A DNA stretch of 22,074 nucleotides, taken from the IMG/VR virus record IMGVR_UViG_3300031216_000074, positions 1 to 22,074 of that record; one strand, 5' to 3'. A program made the translations under genes and the position numbers. Origin of the DNA: a virus. Below, one piece after another: positions 1 to 6,769 of the stretch. How positions within the stretch are numbered: position 1 is the first letter of the stretch; each line of letters opens with the position of its first letter. The notes under the pieces were generated by a model that saw only the letters and a program-made list of their open reading frames with translations, ran no database searches and had not been told where the DNA came from.

Positions 1-174
1 CCGTCATTTGAGAGATTTCCAGTAAAGGGGCCGAGGATACTGTCTGCCACGACTCCGGGATACCTCGCTTGAAAGGCCGCTGAGCTTTTCACAATATAGA
101 GGGACTCACCTACTGCCATTACGCGTGGGTTAGATGGAAAAATATAGTCAACCGCTGAGAGCAGGCGGAAAGCT
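1..174 (-). pseudogene. Truncated host gene: lamin-tail-domain (LTD) fragment
   Basis: The minus strand is open from the stop triplet at 189-191 to the window edge, giving about 62 residues. The part from about residue 7 on (FRLLSAVDYIFPSNP, then ESLYIVKSSAAFQARYPG, then LGPFTGNLSNDG) follows the usual LTD layout: a beta strand ending in DYxFP, then 'AAF.ARYPG', then 'G.LSN.GE'. LTDs occur in very large secreted or surface proteins of Verrucomicrobiota and Planctomycetota. No start codon or ribosome site precedes the homologous part, and the resemblance stops at about 168-173, just before a TG dinucleotide at 175. I infer that the gene was interrupted by prophage insertion and that its 5' part lies beyond the prophage right end. 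The LTD assignment is from remembered family pattern, not from a search. Confidence 0.55.
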
Positions 175-303
175 TGAAATAGCTTGATTTAGAATGAAAC
201 GGCGCGACTTGGCTTTAACAGTGAGCTCAAAAGAGGCTGTTTCAAAAGAGGCAAAATTATCGGTATTCGCTAAACGAATTAGATGCTTATAGATTGAAAA
301 GGG
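175..303. other. Probable prophage left end with transposase-site-like repeats
   Basis: This 129-bp stretch lies between the host fragment and the portal stop codon and has no plausible gene. It begins TG and contains an imperfect 10-bp repeat (agcttgaaat at 171-180, agcttgattt at 181-190), the string aatgaaacg at 193-201, and a perfect 11-bp direct repeat tcaaaagaggc at 227-237 and 242-252 (period 15). A small dyad (attcg/cgaat, 5-nt loop) lies at 265-279. Mu ends carry several imperfect MuA sites with a GAAACG-like core, so these repeats are candidates for transposase sites. That role is inferred. Confidence 0.45.
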
Positions 304-1854
304 TTAGGCGGTGGGCTGACTTGTGGCTCCGTTTGCGGCGAAGGCGGTTAATGCATCTGCGACAAGTGTTTCTACTTTGCCGGACTTCCATTCTGAATAA
401 AGGGTGCGGATGGATTGCTCTAATTCTTCAGGGCTTTCGCTGTTGAGCACGAGCTGCCGGACTGGTGCAAGTGAACTGCGGAAGGCCTGCGTGATGTCTG
501 CGGTGGCGTCTAAAACTATCAATTCGTCGGGATCTGCGCTGAGAGCTCGGAGTTGTTTGAGTGGTGCCTCTGCTTTGGGTGGTGTCGCAATGTCGCGCTC
601 GACGGTGAAGCCTAGGCGCTTGTTGAGGGTTACTAGCCCGTCGTCTGTTATGATGAGGCCGGAGTCTTTGAGACTCTTCAAAAGGGTGCCGACTGTTGAT
701 AGCTCGTCGGATGAATCGGATCCCCAGGTTGCGCTGGGGCAGCCGCCTTTTACTCCGTTGATTTGGAGATACTGTTTGAAGAGTTGGTCGCGTAGTGTGG
801 CTGCCAAGAGAACAGAGTCGAATTGGCGGATGTCTTGGCGGACGTTTTCTTGTCCTTTTCCGACAGAGGAACCTAGTCCAGTAGATTGAGCTTCGGCGGA
901 AAGGGTCTGCCCGATGATGAGTTTTGACTTCTCGCGTTGGCAGATGGTGTGGAACTTTTCGTAAGCATCGCCTGCGTCGCCTTTGGCGGCTTCGACTAAT
1001 TCGACTTCGGTTTCTTTGCTGACGACTAGACCTCCGAGTTTTTTTGCTGCGGAGAATGCCTGCATTAAAACGGAGCGACTGGCGTCGTCGTTCTGGTCGT
1101 ATTTTCCTACGGGGAATGGGCTGCCGTATTTATCGAGGAAGTTTGCCCACCAGGTTCGGTCTTGGGTGGAGAGGAAACCCCAGAAAAGGATGGAGCGCAT
1201 GGGGCCGCCCCAGTTGTCGGGGAGAGAGAGTATGTGATTGCGGTGGATGATGTAGCGCATCGGATCCGGCGCGTGGAAGGTTTGGAGCCGGCGGCCGGTG
1301 TCGGGATCGGTGTCGCGGATCATTAGCTTGCCGGTGGTGAAGTCTTGCAGGTCGTGTTCGACGGGCACGAGCTCGGCGATTTCGTAGTTGAGGCTGGGTT
1401 CGCGACTGGGGCGGTAAACTTTTTCGAGGATTGAGACTGGCCAGAGGGTGGAATCTAGGAGGTGGGCGAAGATTCGCTCTTTGCCATTGAGATGGGAGAG
1501 CATTTCCTCGATTGCTTTGGCGGCGGTTTTGTCGTCGGCCGAGTTTTCGTCTTTCTCCTGTATGCTGAGAGGATCTCCTAGTAGTGCGATTTTTCGTTTA
1601 GCGAACTCGGCCTGCAGGTGGTTATCGTTGGCCATGAAGTCGCGATAGATGGCGTAGAGGTCTTCGATGTGGCCGTCTTCGGCGGCTTTAATGGCGTTCC
1701 AGATGCTATCGACATCCATGTATTCGAGGCCGGATTCGGCACGGTCTCCGATGGGGCGTATCACGGTGGTGAGTGCTTTGAGGGGGAGCTTGCCCTTAAT
1801 GACTAGGGATAAGCGCTCTTTGAGGGTGAGGTTGGGAGATTCTACTTTGTTCAT
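304..1854 (-). CDS. Portal protein, Mu gp29 / DUF935 family
   Basis: 516 residues from the ATG at 1854, the usual length of the DUF935 portal family. The portal forms the dodecameric ring at the capsid vertex through which DNA is packaged and ejected. The diagnostic C-terminal stretch is present: 'LIIGQTLSAEAQSTGLGSS..GKGQENVRQDIRQFDSVLLAATLRDQLFKQYLQING', split here by dots, which in the family precedes the last helical domain. The N-terminal 'IEDLYAIYRDFMANDNHLQAEFAKRK' region also fits. The start was chosen because it overlaps the upstream terminase stop as ATGA (1851-1854); a longer open frame reaching 2097 lies entirely in the terminase nuclease gene and is discarded. It is the last gene of the leftward block, ending about 130 bp from the prophage end. 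Confidence 0.9.
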   Translation of the reverse strand: MNKVESPNLTLKERLSLVIKGKLPLKALTTVIRPIGDRAESGLEYMDVDSIWNAIKAAEDGHIEDLYAIYRDFMANDNHLQAEFAKRKIALLGDPLSIQEKDENSADDKTAAKAIEEMLSHLNGKERIFAHLLDSTLWPVSILEKVYRPSREPSLNYEIAELVPVEHDLQDFTTGKLMIRDTDPDTGRRLQTFHAPDPMRYIIHRNHILSLPDNWGGPMRSILFWGFLSTQDRTWWANFLDKYGSPFPVGKYDQNDDASRSVLMQAFSAAKKLGGLVVSKETEVELVEAAKGDAGDAYEKFHTICQREKSKLIIGQTLSAEAQSTGLGSSVGKGQENVRQDIRQFDSVLLAATLRDQLFKQYLQINGVKGGCPSATWGSDSSDELSTVGTLLKSLKDSGLIITDDGLVTLNKRLGFTVERDIATPPKAEAPLKQLRALSADPDELIVLDATADITQAFRSSLAPVRQLVLNSESPEELEQSIRTLYSEWKSGKVETLVADALTAFAANGATSQPTA

Positions 1855-2552
1855 GACCAGCGGGATTGAATGTTTCTTAATAGTGCAAAAGGGTTTTTGA
1901 TGCCGGGGCGTTGGCTTTTGGCTTTGTGGCCTACTCCGGCTGCCATGGCTTGGGCGGGGCCGGAGAGTTTGGATCCGCAGCCGTGCATGGAGTTTTTGAG
2001 GGCGTCGAAGTAATCGGCGTGATTGCCTTGTTCGTCGACGTCGGCGGCGAAGGTGCCGCGATCGGTGTAGACCTGGCGTATCATCTTCTTGCACCATTCT
2101 TCGTTTGGCATCTCGATGTAGCCGTCGATGAAGGCGTTGACGAGTAGGTTGCCGAGGTAGGTTTTCCAGTTCATGTCCTCATTTTGGTAGGTGAGCGTTT
2201 CTCCGGAGACGATTAGCTGTGTGGTGACTCTGCCTGCGAACTTCTTTTTGACGTTGGTGGCGAAGTAGCGTTCGTTGCTGGCATCGATACAGAGCTTGCG
2301 GACTTTTAGGCCGTGTGGAAGGTCGAGGGCTTCGTCGATTAAGTCTTCAGGGATCGCGGGATTGTCGGATTTGAAGGCTACGGCCGCGACGTTGCGGTAG
2401 GTCATACCGATCATCTGTGTGAGGCAGAGGCAGGATGGATTGCTCTTTTTTTTGGTGGTTGTGGCGACGTCGTAGCCTAGCCCGATCTTTGGGTATCGGG
2501 GATCTAGGAGGCCTTTCCAGTTTTTAGGCCAGCAATCTGTGACAGGGATCAT
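1851..2552 (-). CDS. Large terminase, C-terminal nuclease half (split gene)
   Basis: 233 residues forming the RNase H-fold nuclease domain of a TerL. This domain cuts concatemeric or integrated DNA at the start and end of packaging. Candidate metal-binding acidic residues are D28 (IGLGYDVATT), D90 (KLCIDASN) and D180 (GNHADYFDALKNS), the last in the usual 'H.D...AL' context. No Walker motifs are present; these are in the separate upstream ORF at 2923-3846. The two parts sum to 540 residues, close to an intact Mu-type TerL of about 550. The start codon is an ATG preceded by a tandem octamer leader and no Shine-Dalgarno. The stop overlaps the portal start (ATGA). Whether the half-protein assembles with the ATPase half is unknown. 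Confidence 0.8.
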   Translation of the reverse strand: MIPVTDCWPKNWKGLLDPRYPKIGLGYDVATTTKKKSNPSCLCLTQMIGMTYRNVAAVAFKSDNPAIPEDLIDEALDLPHGLKVRKLCIDASNERYFATNVKKKFAGRVTTQLIVSGETLTYQNEDMNWKTYLGNLLVNAFIDGYIEMPNEEWCKKMIRQVYTDRGTFAADVDEQGNHADYFDALKNSMHGCGSKLSGPAQAMAAGVGHKAKSQRPGIKNPFALLRNIQSRWS

Positions 2553-2586
2553 TTGTGTGGAAATATGAAATTTTGAAAATCTGAAA
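2553..2586 (-). repeat. Octamer leader array before TerL nuclease start
   Basis: Read on the minus strand, four consecutive 8-mers (tttcagat, tttcaaaa, tttcatat, ttccacac) run to 2 nt before the ATG at 2552. The same TTTCAGnn unit, also in sense orientation, precedes the gpG-like gene (17547-17587) and lies upstream of the gene starting at 5293 (5371-5410). No Shine-Dalgarno is present. Confidence 0.75.
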
Positions 2587-2592
2587 TAGTGC

Positions 2593-2622
2593 CCCGCTCT
2601 GCTTGCGCAGAGCGGGATTTTT
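2593..2622. terminator. Strong GC hairpin between the two TerL halves
   Basis: A perfect 10-bp stem (cccgctctgc / gcagagcggg, 2593-2616) with a ttgc loop. On the plus strand it is followed by atttttat, a good T-tract. On the minus strand, the direction of the local genes, the following bases are gcactatttc, a poor T-tract. It could act as a terminator or as a processing/stability hairpin between gp49-like gene and nuclease gene. Confidence 0.6.
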
Positions 2623-2650
2623 ATCGGTTAGATGGGGCGAATTTCGTCAC

Positions 2651-2926
2651 CTATGTAGCTAGCTTAGGCTCGCCCCTATGAATTGTTTTTTGCAGATGAT
2701 AGCCCTCCATCTTCCACAGCTGAGAACGAATTTTTTCTAGGCAGATTTCTTTGCCTTGATCTTCCGAGTAATTGGCCTGGTCGACCGCCCCAGAGGATTC
2801 TGTGAGGACGAAGCCGCTTTCGAGTCGAACGGCAACGAGTGTGACTTTGTCGAAAATTGTTTCTGTGTGGATCTCGGCTATGTCTATGAGTGCTTCGATG
2901 TCTGCGGGGTGGATTCGTGTCTTCAT
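2651..2926 (-). CDS. N4 gp49 / Sf6 gp66 family protein, inserted in the terminase
   Basis: 91 residues. The core 'VTLVAVRLESGFVLTESSGAVD.ANYSED.GKEICLEKIRSQLWKMEGY' matches my memory of the small N4 gp49/Sf6 gp66 family (Phage_gp49_66), whose biochemical role is not settled. The start is set at the ATG at 2926 because it forms an ATGA overlap with the terminase ATPase stop (2923-2926) and because homology begins a few residues later; an in-frame extension to 3229 lies in the ATPase gene and looks like out-of-frame noise. The gene sits exactly between the ATPase and nuclease ORFs of the large terminase and is followed by the strong hairpin at 2593-2616, so gene plus hairpin look like a compact insertion. 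It has no Shine-Dalgarno and is probably translated by coupling. Confidence 0.75.
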   Translation of the reverse strand: MKTRIHPADIEALIDIAEIHTETIFDKVTLVAVRLESGFVLTESSGAVDQANYSEDQGKEICLEKIRSQLWKMEGYHLQKTIHRGEPKLAT

Positions 2927-3846
2927 GCGATTTTTATTTCGTCTGTGATGTAGTTGCCCATGCAGGTATCTTTGCCTTTTTCCATGGCGTTTTGGAGGGC
3001 CATTAGTGGAACGGCGGAGACGCCGCCGGTGAGGAATTTTACGCCGTGGTTGCGGTCCCAGCTGCGTTTGTCGAAATAGGTTGCGCGGTGTTCTTCGGGG
3101 GTGATTACTTTGCCTGTCTCGGGGTGATAGTAAACGGCGCCTCCGGCTGCTCCGTCCCAGGCGTCGAGTCTGTGCACCATGATTCCGGATGGTGAACGAT
3201 ACCAGTTGCCGCGGGGGTTGGTCTCCCACTCTTGGGCGGGGGGTAGGAATAGCTCGAAGCTGTCGTGGCTGTCATCGGGGGGTGCTGTGGTGGCCATGAT
3301 CATTTCAAACTCGGGATTGGAGTCGATGAATGGCATGACGGCTTCGAAGACGTCTTTGAGTGAGGCTATACGGGCGACTTCGTCTAGGTAGACATCGCCT
3401 GTCCAGCCGACTGCGGTGTCGGGATTGGGTGCTACGACTTGGGTGCGGGAGTAGTCGACGTTGTTATGGTAGATGCGCGTTTCGAGCTTTTGATGCTCGA
3501 AGAGATCGGCGATGGCATCGACATCGAGGAGGTTGCCGTTGTCGTCGTCGGCGGTGGTGGTGAGTTGTTGCTGTCCTTGCGCGAGGAGCATCTCGCGATA
3601 TTTGGACATGACGATGCGCCAGACTTCGGACTCTTTGCGGATCCATTCGGAGCCTAGGAGGATGGATGCGCTGACGAAGATGACGGCGTGATTTTTGCGT
3701 TGCATCATGCGGCGCATGGCGCGTGAACCGAGGGTGAAGCTTTTGCCGTATTGGCGGCGCCATAGCATGAAGAAGATGCGGAGTTCGCACCAGAAGGCTT
3801 CTTCTTGGCCGGGCTTGAATTTGATGAATGGCTGTTGCTGAGGCAT
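2923..3846 (-). CDS. Large terminase, N-terminal ATPase half (split gene)
   Basis: 307 residues. This is the packaging motor ATPase domain: Walker A-like RRQYGKS at residues 30-36 (the 'RQ.GKS' form usual in TerL), Walker B DVYLDE at 151-156 and a coupling motif MATTAPP at 184-190. The protein stops after 'MGNYITDEIKIA', just where the linker to the nuclease domain should begin; the nuclease continues as a separate ORF at 1851-2552 after an intervening gene. The ATG at 3846 is chosen because the N-terminus matches the expected start of the domain. It lies 27 nt downstream of the small terminase stop, and that gap is itself a dispersed-repeat-like phrase with a small GCTT/AAGC hairpin. No Shine-Dalgarno is visible. 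Confidence 0.85.
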   Translation of the reverse strand: MPQQQPFIKFKPGQEEAFWCELRIFFMLWRRQYGKSFTLGSRAMRRMMQRKNHAVIFVSASILLGSEWIRKESEVWRIVMSKYREMLLAQGQQQLTTTADDDNGNLLDVDAIADLFEHQKLETRIYHNNVDYSRTQVVAPNPDTAVGWTGDVYLDEVARIASLKDVFEAVMPFIDSNPEFEMIMATTAPPDDSHDSFELFLPPAQEWETNPRGNWYRSPSGIMVHRLDAWDGAAGGAVYYHPETGKVITPEEHRATYFDKRSWDRNHGVKFLTGGVSAVPLMALQNAMEKGKDTCMGNYITDEIKIA

Positions 3847-3873
3847 ATGCGGGACGCTTGCTGAAGCTGCGCG

Positions 3874-4542
3874 CTACGGGTTTTTTTCGGGTGGTTTACC
3901 GAAGAAAAGTTGGACTAGGTCGCCTACTTTTTTGTCTTCGGTGCCGGTGCCGGCTGCGATGTCTTTGGCTTTCTTGTCTTCGTAGAATTTTAGGAATTGC
4001 TCGGCTGTGGTGCGGTGGAATTTTTCGATTTCTAGGTCCAGGCGTTGTTCGGTTTGCTTGAGGCGCTCTTCGGCGTGCTTGAGCTTTGCGCTACTGACGC
4101 TGCCTTTTTGCAGGGAGGTCAGGGCGCTGACTAGATCGATCATGACTTTGGGGTCGTTTTCGAGGAGTGTCTTTTGGGCTTCGATGTCGAGGGACTCGAA
4201 GATCTCTAGGAGCTGGCCGCCGACGATGGAGCTGCTGGCGGCGAAGAGATCGCGGCCGTTGTCGGCTAGCTCTAGGCTGTATTCTGTGAGCTGCTTGACT
4301 TCGGCTACGCGCTCTTTGCGGCGGAGGTATTTTTGATAGCCTTCTTTGGAGTTTTTCCAGCTGGAGATGTTCTGCGCGGAGACGGGCTCTTCGCGGTAGT
4401 GCTGGTCGAGGACTTCGAGCACGGAGGGTTGGGCATGGAGCCAGGCGATGATCTCGTGCGCTCGGTCGCCGGCGTGGATGCGCTTGTTGACCTCGGTGCG
4501 GATATCGGCGGGCATGGAGCCTATTTTACCTGGATTAGCCAT
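3874..4542 (-). CDS. Small terminase subunit, DUF3486 / Mu gp27-like
   Basis: 222 residues, typical for the DUF3486 family. Small terminase binds packaging-initiation DNA and loads the large subunit. An N-terminal helical DNA-binding region is visible: 'GKIGSMPADIRTEVNKRI..G....EIIAWLHAQPSVLEVL', a DUF3486-like opening with the 'MPADIR..VN' signature, then 'SAQNISSWKNSKEGYQKYL' as a second helix pair. Residues 130-205 are predicted long helices. The position directly upstream of the large terminase supports the call. The ATG at 4542 is 6 nt downstream of a five-copy heptamer array and has no Shine-Dalgarno. Confidence 0.8.
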   Translation of the reverse strand: MANPGKIGSMPADIRTEVNKRIHAGDRAHEIIAWLHAQPSVLEVLDQHYREEPVSAQNISSWKNSKEGYQKYLRRKERVAEVKQLTEYSLELADNGRDLFAASSSIVGGQLLEIFESLDIEAQKTLLENDPKVMIDLVSALTSLQKGSVSSAKLKHAEERLKQTEQRLDLEIEKFHRTTAEQFLKFYEDKKAKDIAAGTGTEDKKVGDLVQLFFGKPPEKNP

Positions 4543-4548
4543 CTTGGG

Positions 4549-4583
4549 GAATTAAGAATTAGGAATTGAGAATTACGAATTGA
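4549..4583 (-). repeat. Heptamer leader array before small terminase
   Basis: Five exact-period 7-nt units (plus-strand view gaattaa, gaattag, gaattga, gaattac, gaattga). On the coding strand they read as ATTC-rich units ending 6 nt before the ATG at 4542. The same unit in sense orientation precedes gpT (19766-19793) and gp36 (20844-20878). Confidence 0.85.
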
Positions 4584-4587
4584 TGAC

Positions 4588-4860
4588 CTAGAGACTGCGC
4601 TCGTAGTGGAGGACGCCGGTAGATGTGGCTTGCCAGTATTTGCTGGAGCCTAGTGGGTCGGGCTCGGATTTGATGAGCTGTGCGTTTTCGAGGAAGCTGA
4701 GGGCTAGCTCGATCTCGGGCAGGGTGAAGTTGTTCTCTTTGTTGACGCGCCGGAGGATGGTCTCGGCGGTTTGGGCGATGGCTTGGCGCTCGGCTAGGTA
4801 GGCGAGCACTTCGTTGCGGATGAGTTCGTTGCGTTTGAGTTCGTTGCGTTTGGGGTCCAT
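4588..4860 (-). CDS. Small winged-helix-like protein, Mu gp26-position
   Basis: 90 residues. Predicted helices followed by 'FTLPEIELALSFLENAQLIKSEPDPLGSSKYWQATSTGVLHYE' resemble a winged-helix fold with a beta wing. The N-terminus carries a tandem pentapeptide (KRNEL, KRNEL, IRNEV) encoded by a 15-nt DNA repeat starting three codons after the ATG. The position between a DUF2730-like protein and the DUF3486 small terminase equals that of Mu gene 26, whose role is poorly defined. A Shine-Dalgarno-like AAGGAG lies about a dozen bases upstream, and the start is 1 nt from the stop of the preceding gene, implying coupling. Function unknown. Confidence 0.6.
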   Translation of the reverse strand: MDPKRNELKRNELIRNEVLAYLAERQAIAQTAETILRRVNKENNFTLPEIELALSFLENAQLIKSEPDPLGSSKYWQATSTGVLHYERSL

Positions 4861-4861
4861 A

Positions 4862-5293
4862 TTATTTATCTCTCCTTTCGAGGGCGCGGACTGCGCCTGT
4901 GAGTTGGCCTATTTCTTTGGAGAGGTCGTTGAACTCCTTGTTGTTGGAGTCGGTGAGTTTAGAGAGGGCGGCGCTTTCTTTCTCGCCTTGTTCACGGATT
5001 AGGTTGAATAGGTCGCCATCTCGATCACTGCGCTGCTTGGAGAGCTTATCGACGGCTTGGGTCAGGCGATCTTCAGAGGCAATTAGCTTACGCTCGAACC
5101 TGTGCTCGACTTCTTTGAGCTGTGGCTTGGTGACGAGGTCGGCTAGGGTGACATCGATTGATGGGTTGCGCTTAAAATGCCTTACGATATTTAAGCAAAT
5201 AGCCATAAAGCTACCGATGGCGGTGAGCGCGGCGAAGACGAGCCCGACCATTAGCGGTATGAGCAAGTGCGGTGGCAGTGATGACAGATCCAT
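4862..5293 (-). CDS. Membrane-anchored coiled-coil protein, DUF2730 / Mu gp25-like
   Basis: 143 residues from the ATG at 5293. One N-terminal transmembrane helix (about residues 10-33, LLIPLMVGLVFAALTAIGSF) is followed by a short basic stretch and a long charged coiled coil (about 55-140). This layout and the position before the gp26-like and small-terminase genes match DUF2730, the Mu gp25 family, sometimes grouped with lysis or packaging genes. A TTG at 5311 could extend the frame by six codons but lies in the T-tract of a terminator, so the ATG is preferred. It is the first gene of the leftward packaging block; a holin or spanin role is possible but unsupported. Confidence 0.6.
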   Translation of the reverse strand: MDLSSLPPHLLIPLMVGLVFAALTAIGSFMAICLNIVRHFKRNPSIDVTLADLVTKPQLKEVEHRFERKLIASEDRLTQAVDKLSKQRSDRDGDLFNLIREQGEKESAALSKLTDSNNKEFNDLSKEIGQLTGAVRALERRDK

Positions 5294-5309
5294 GTGCCGC
5301 CGAGGATAC

Positions 5310-5343
5310 AAAAAAGCCCGGCCGCCAGATAGGCAGGCCGAGC
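5310..5343 (-). terminator. Rho-independent terminator, leftward, upstream of packaging block
   Basis: On the minus strand, gctcggcc pairs with ggccgggc (8 bp including one G-T wobble) around a partly paired 12-nt loop, followed by six T. It would end leftward transcripts from the repressor and secreted-protein genes 17 nt before the packaging block starts, unless relieved by an antiterminator. Confidence 0.75.
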
Positions 5344-5546
5344 GCGATGGCGGCAGAGGAGGGAAAAGAGTGGGGAAACGCTGAAATCAGGAAAAGCTGA
5401 AATGCTGAAATTTTACCACCCGCTGCGCTGGAGGCACGGAGGCACGGAGCTAGCGCGGACGCTGGCAATGCCGTTCGGCAAGCTCAGGCCGAGACGGAGA
5501 TCCGTCTGCTCTTCGCTACGCCGAGAGTTGTTGGCGATCTGGAGGG
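5344..5546 (-). repeat. Intergenic mosaic of short-unit repeats
   Basis: No gene is supported in this stretch, which lies between the secreted-protein stop and the terminator. On the minus strand it holds a tandem octamer array at 5371-5410 (tttcagca, tttcagct, tttcctga, tttcagcg, tttcccca), a double ctccgtgcctccgtgcctcc motif near 5430-5450, and palindromic phrases around 5465-5495 (gagcttgccgaacggcat). The open frame overlapping it on the minus strand (5211-5468) is composed of these repeats and is not considered a gene. Confidence 0.6.
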
Positions 5547-6290
5547 CTACTTGCCTGCTCCCACTGAGCGGGCTGCATGCCAGCCTTCGTTGTATCCGGA
5601 GTGATAGCCTTCAGCATATGCCTTTTTATCGCCTGGGTAATCTTGTGCGTGTATTTTTCCAAAACGTGCTGCTTTTAGTCCATCGCGCTTTTTCCCTGCC
5701 CAGGCATCGGCTTTGCCAAATATCCAGCCATCATCAAAGCCTGCCTTTTCGCTTGATGACCTGGCGCGGCTCACTACGGCTTGCGGCTGAACGTAGCCGT
5801 CGGCTTTTTTCATCGCTGCGGCATCGGCTAGTGTCTTTTCTATTAGCTGATTCAGCTCGTGACTTTTCTTTTCTTTCTGGGTTCGTGCGAGTGCTGCTTT
5901 TTGGGTTAGAGAGATGAAGTCTGTGTTGTCGATTAAGGTGACCAAGGTGCCGTTGTTACGCTCAAGCGTTATTGTCGCATCTTTAGGTGAAATTGACAGA
6001 ACCTTGAAGGATTTGTTTTTTTCAACCGTCTCGCTACCGACTGTTTCTCCATCTAAGGTGATAGGTAGTTCTAGCGTTTTGTTTAAGGTTATACTTTGGG
6101 GCCAATCATTTTTATTGGCGAGTGTGGCGAACACTGGGGCCGAGATGGATGCCTCTGTTTTTGGTTCCGCCGGAAGTAATGCGGTGGATAGTAATAATAG
6201 GATGATGGCTCTCATGGGGTTTCTTTCTCTTTTTGGGGTTAGGCTTTGAATGCAGATTAAAAACAATGCGATAGGGATGCTGATTTTCAT
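5547..6290 (-). CDS. Secreted SH3-like protein co-transcribed with the repressor
   Basis: 247 residues from the ATG at 6290, which overlaps the repressor stop as ATGA and has a strong GAGGAGG 7 nt upstream. An in-frame ATG at 6215 would start a cleaner signal peptide (MRAIILLLLSTALLPA before EPK), so two starts are possible. After the hydrophobic leader comes a predicted small beta barrel (about residues 55-130: 'WPQSITLNKTLELPITLDGETVGSE', 'FKVLSISPKDATITLERNNG'). This resembles SH3-like domains I associate with secreted verrucomicrobial proteins. Then a helical region, then a tail rich in G-x3-G spacing ('GFDDGWIFGKADAWAGK', 'YAEGYHSGYNEGWHAA'). Not a known Mu gene. Expression with the repressor in the lysogen suggests a lysogenic-conversion (moron) gene, for example a cell-envelope or exclusion factor. 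Function unknown. Confidence 0.65.
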   Translation of the reverse strand: MKISIPIALFLICIQSLTPKRERNPMRAIILLLLSTALLPAEPKTEASISAPVFATLANKNDWPQSITLNKTLELPITLDGETVGSETVEKNKSFKVLSISPKDATITLERNNGTLVTLIDNTDFISLTQKAALARTQKEKKSHELNQLIEKTLADAAAMKKADGYVQPQAVVSRARSSSEKAGFDDGWIFGKADAWAGKKRDGLKAARFGKIHAQDYPGDKKAYAEGYHSGYNEGWHAARSVGAGK

Positions 6291-6769
6291 GGGTTTTCCT
6301 CCTCTTTGAGTTGTTTGATTTTTTCGATGGGTAAGTAGAATTTTAGCTGCATCAGACAGTGGCCAATGCCACCAGTCACTTCACGGGCGTGGGAAAGGTA
6401 TTCTTCCAGGTATTTGGTGCAGTCGCCTGCGATTGGTTCTTTAGGCGAGAAAGGGGTTGAGTCTTCGTTTAATGAGATCACCTCATATTCTCGCCTATTT
6501 AAAAGCGACCTCGATTCGTCGGGGACGCTCGGAATTTCGGATTTAGACAAATTTAGAATTTCTTGGATAGTGCAATTTAGGGCTTTGGCGACGTTCTCAA
6601 CCGGCATTCCATTTGTCGGCTTATCGCGCCCTTCCCAGTTGTAGGCGGTCGCACGGCTCACACCGACAGATGCAGCAAACGCATCGACATTTTTATAGCC
6701 TGCTTGAATGCGGAGAAACTTTAGACGTTGTCCAAAGTTTTCTACATTTTTTCTAAGTTTTGCTTGCAT
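6287..6769 (-). CDS. Prophage repressor, Xre/HTH_3 type
   Basis: 160 residues. An N-terminal helix-turn-helix of the lambda-repressor type spans about residues 10-70 ('FGQRLKFLRIQAGYKNVDAFAASVGVSRATAYNWE.....P....VENVAKALNCTIQEIL'). The C-terminal half has no recognisable LexA-type protease signature, so induction by self-cleavage is not indicated. It is transcribed leftward, divergent from the Ner-like regulator across a 42-bp gap with repeated GTCTA half-sites, the position of Mu c. The ATG at 6769 has no Shine-Dalgarno and the leader can only be very short. The stop overlaps the start of the secreted-protein gene. Confidence 0.8.
   Translation of the reverse strand: MQAKLRKNVENFGQRLKFLRIQAGYKNVDAFAASVGVSRATAYNWEGRDKPTNGMPVENVAKALNCTIQEILNLSKSEIPSVPDESRSLLNRREYEVISLNEDSTPFSPKEPIAGDCTKYLEEYLSHAREVTGGIGHCLMQLKFYLPIEKIKQLKEEENP

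Noticed and set aside
266-1605. 13-bp inverted match between 266-278 (ttcgctaaacgaa) and 1593-1605 in the portal gene
   Set aside because: Several 13-bp matches are expected by chance among all pairs in 22 kb, and the motif is itself near-palindromic; no further copies seen.
5211-5468. 85-codon minus-strand frame spanning the terminator and repeats
   Set aside because: Made of repeat-derived sequence crossing a terminator hairpin and the start of the 5293 gene; no coding signal.
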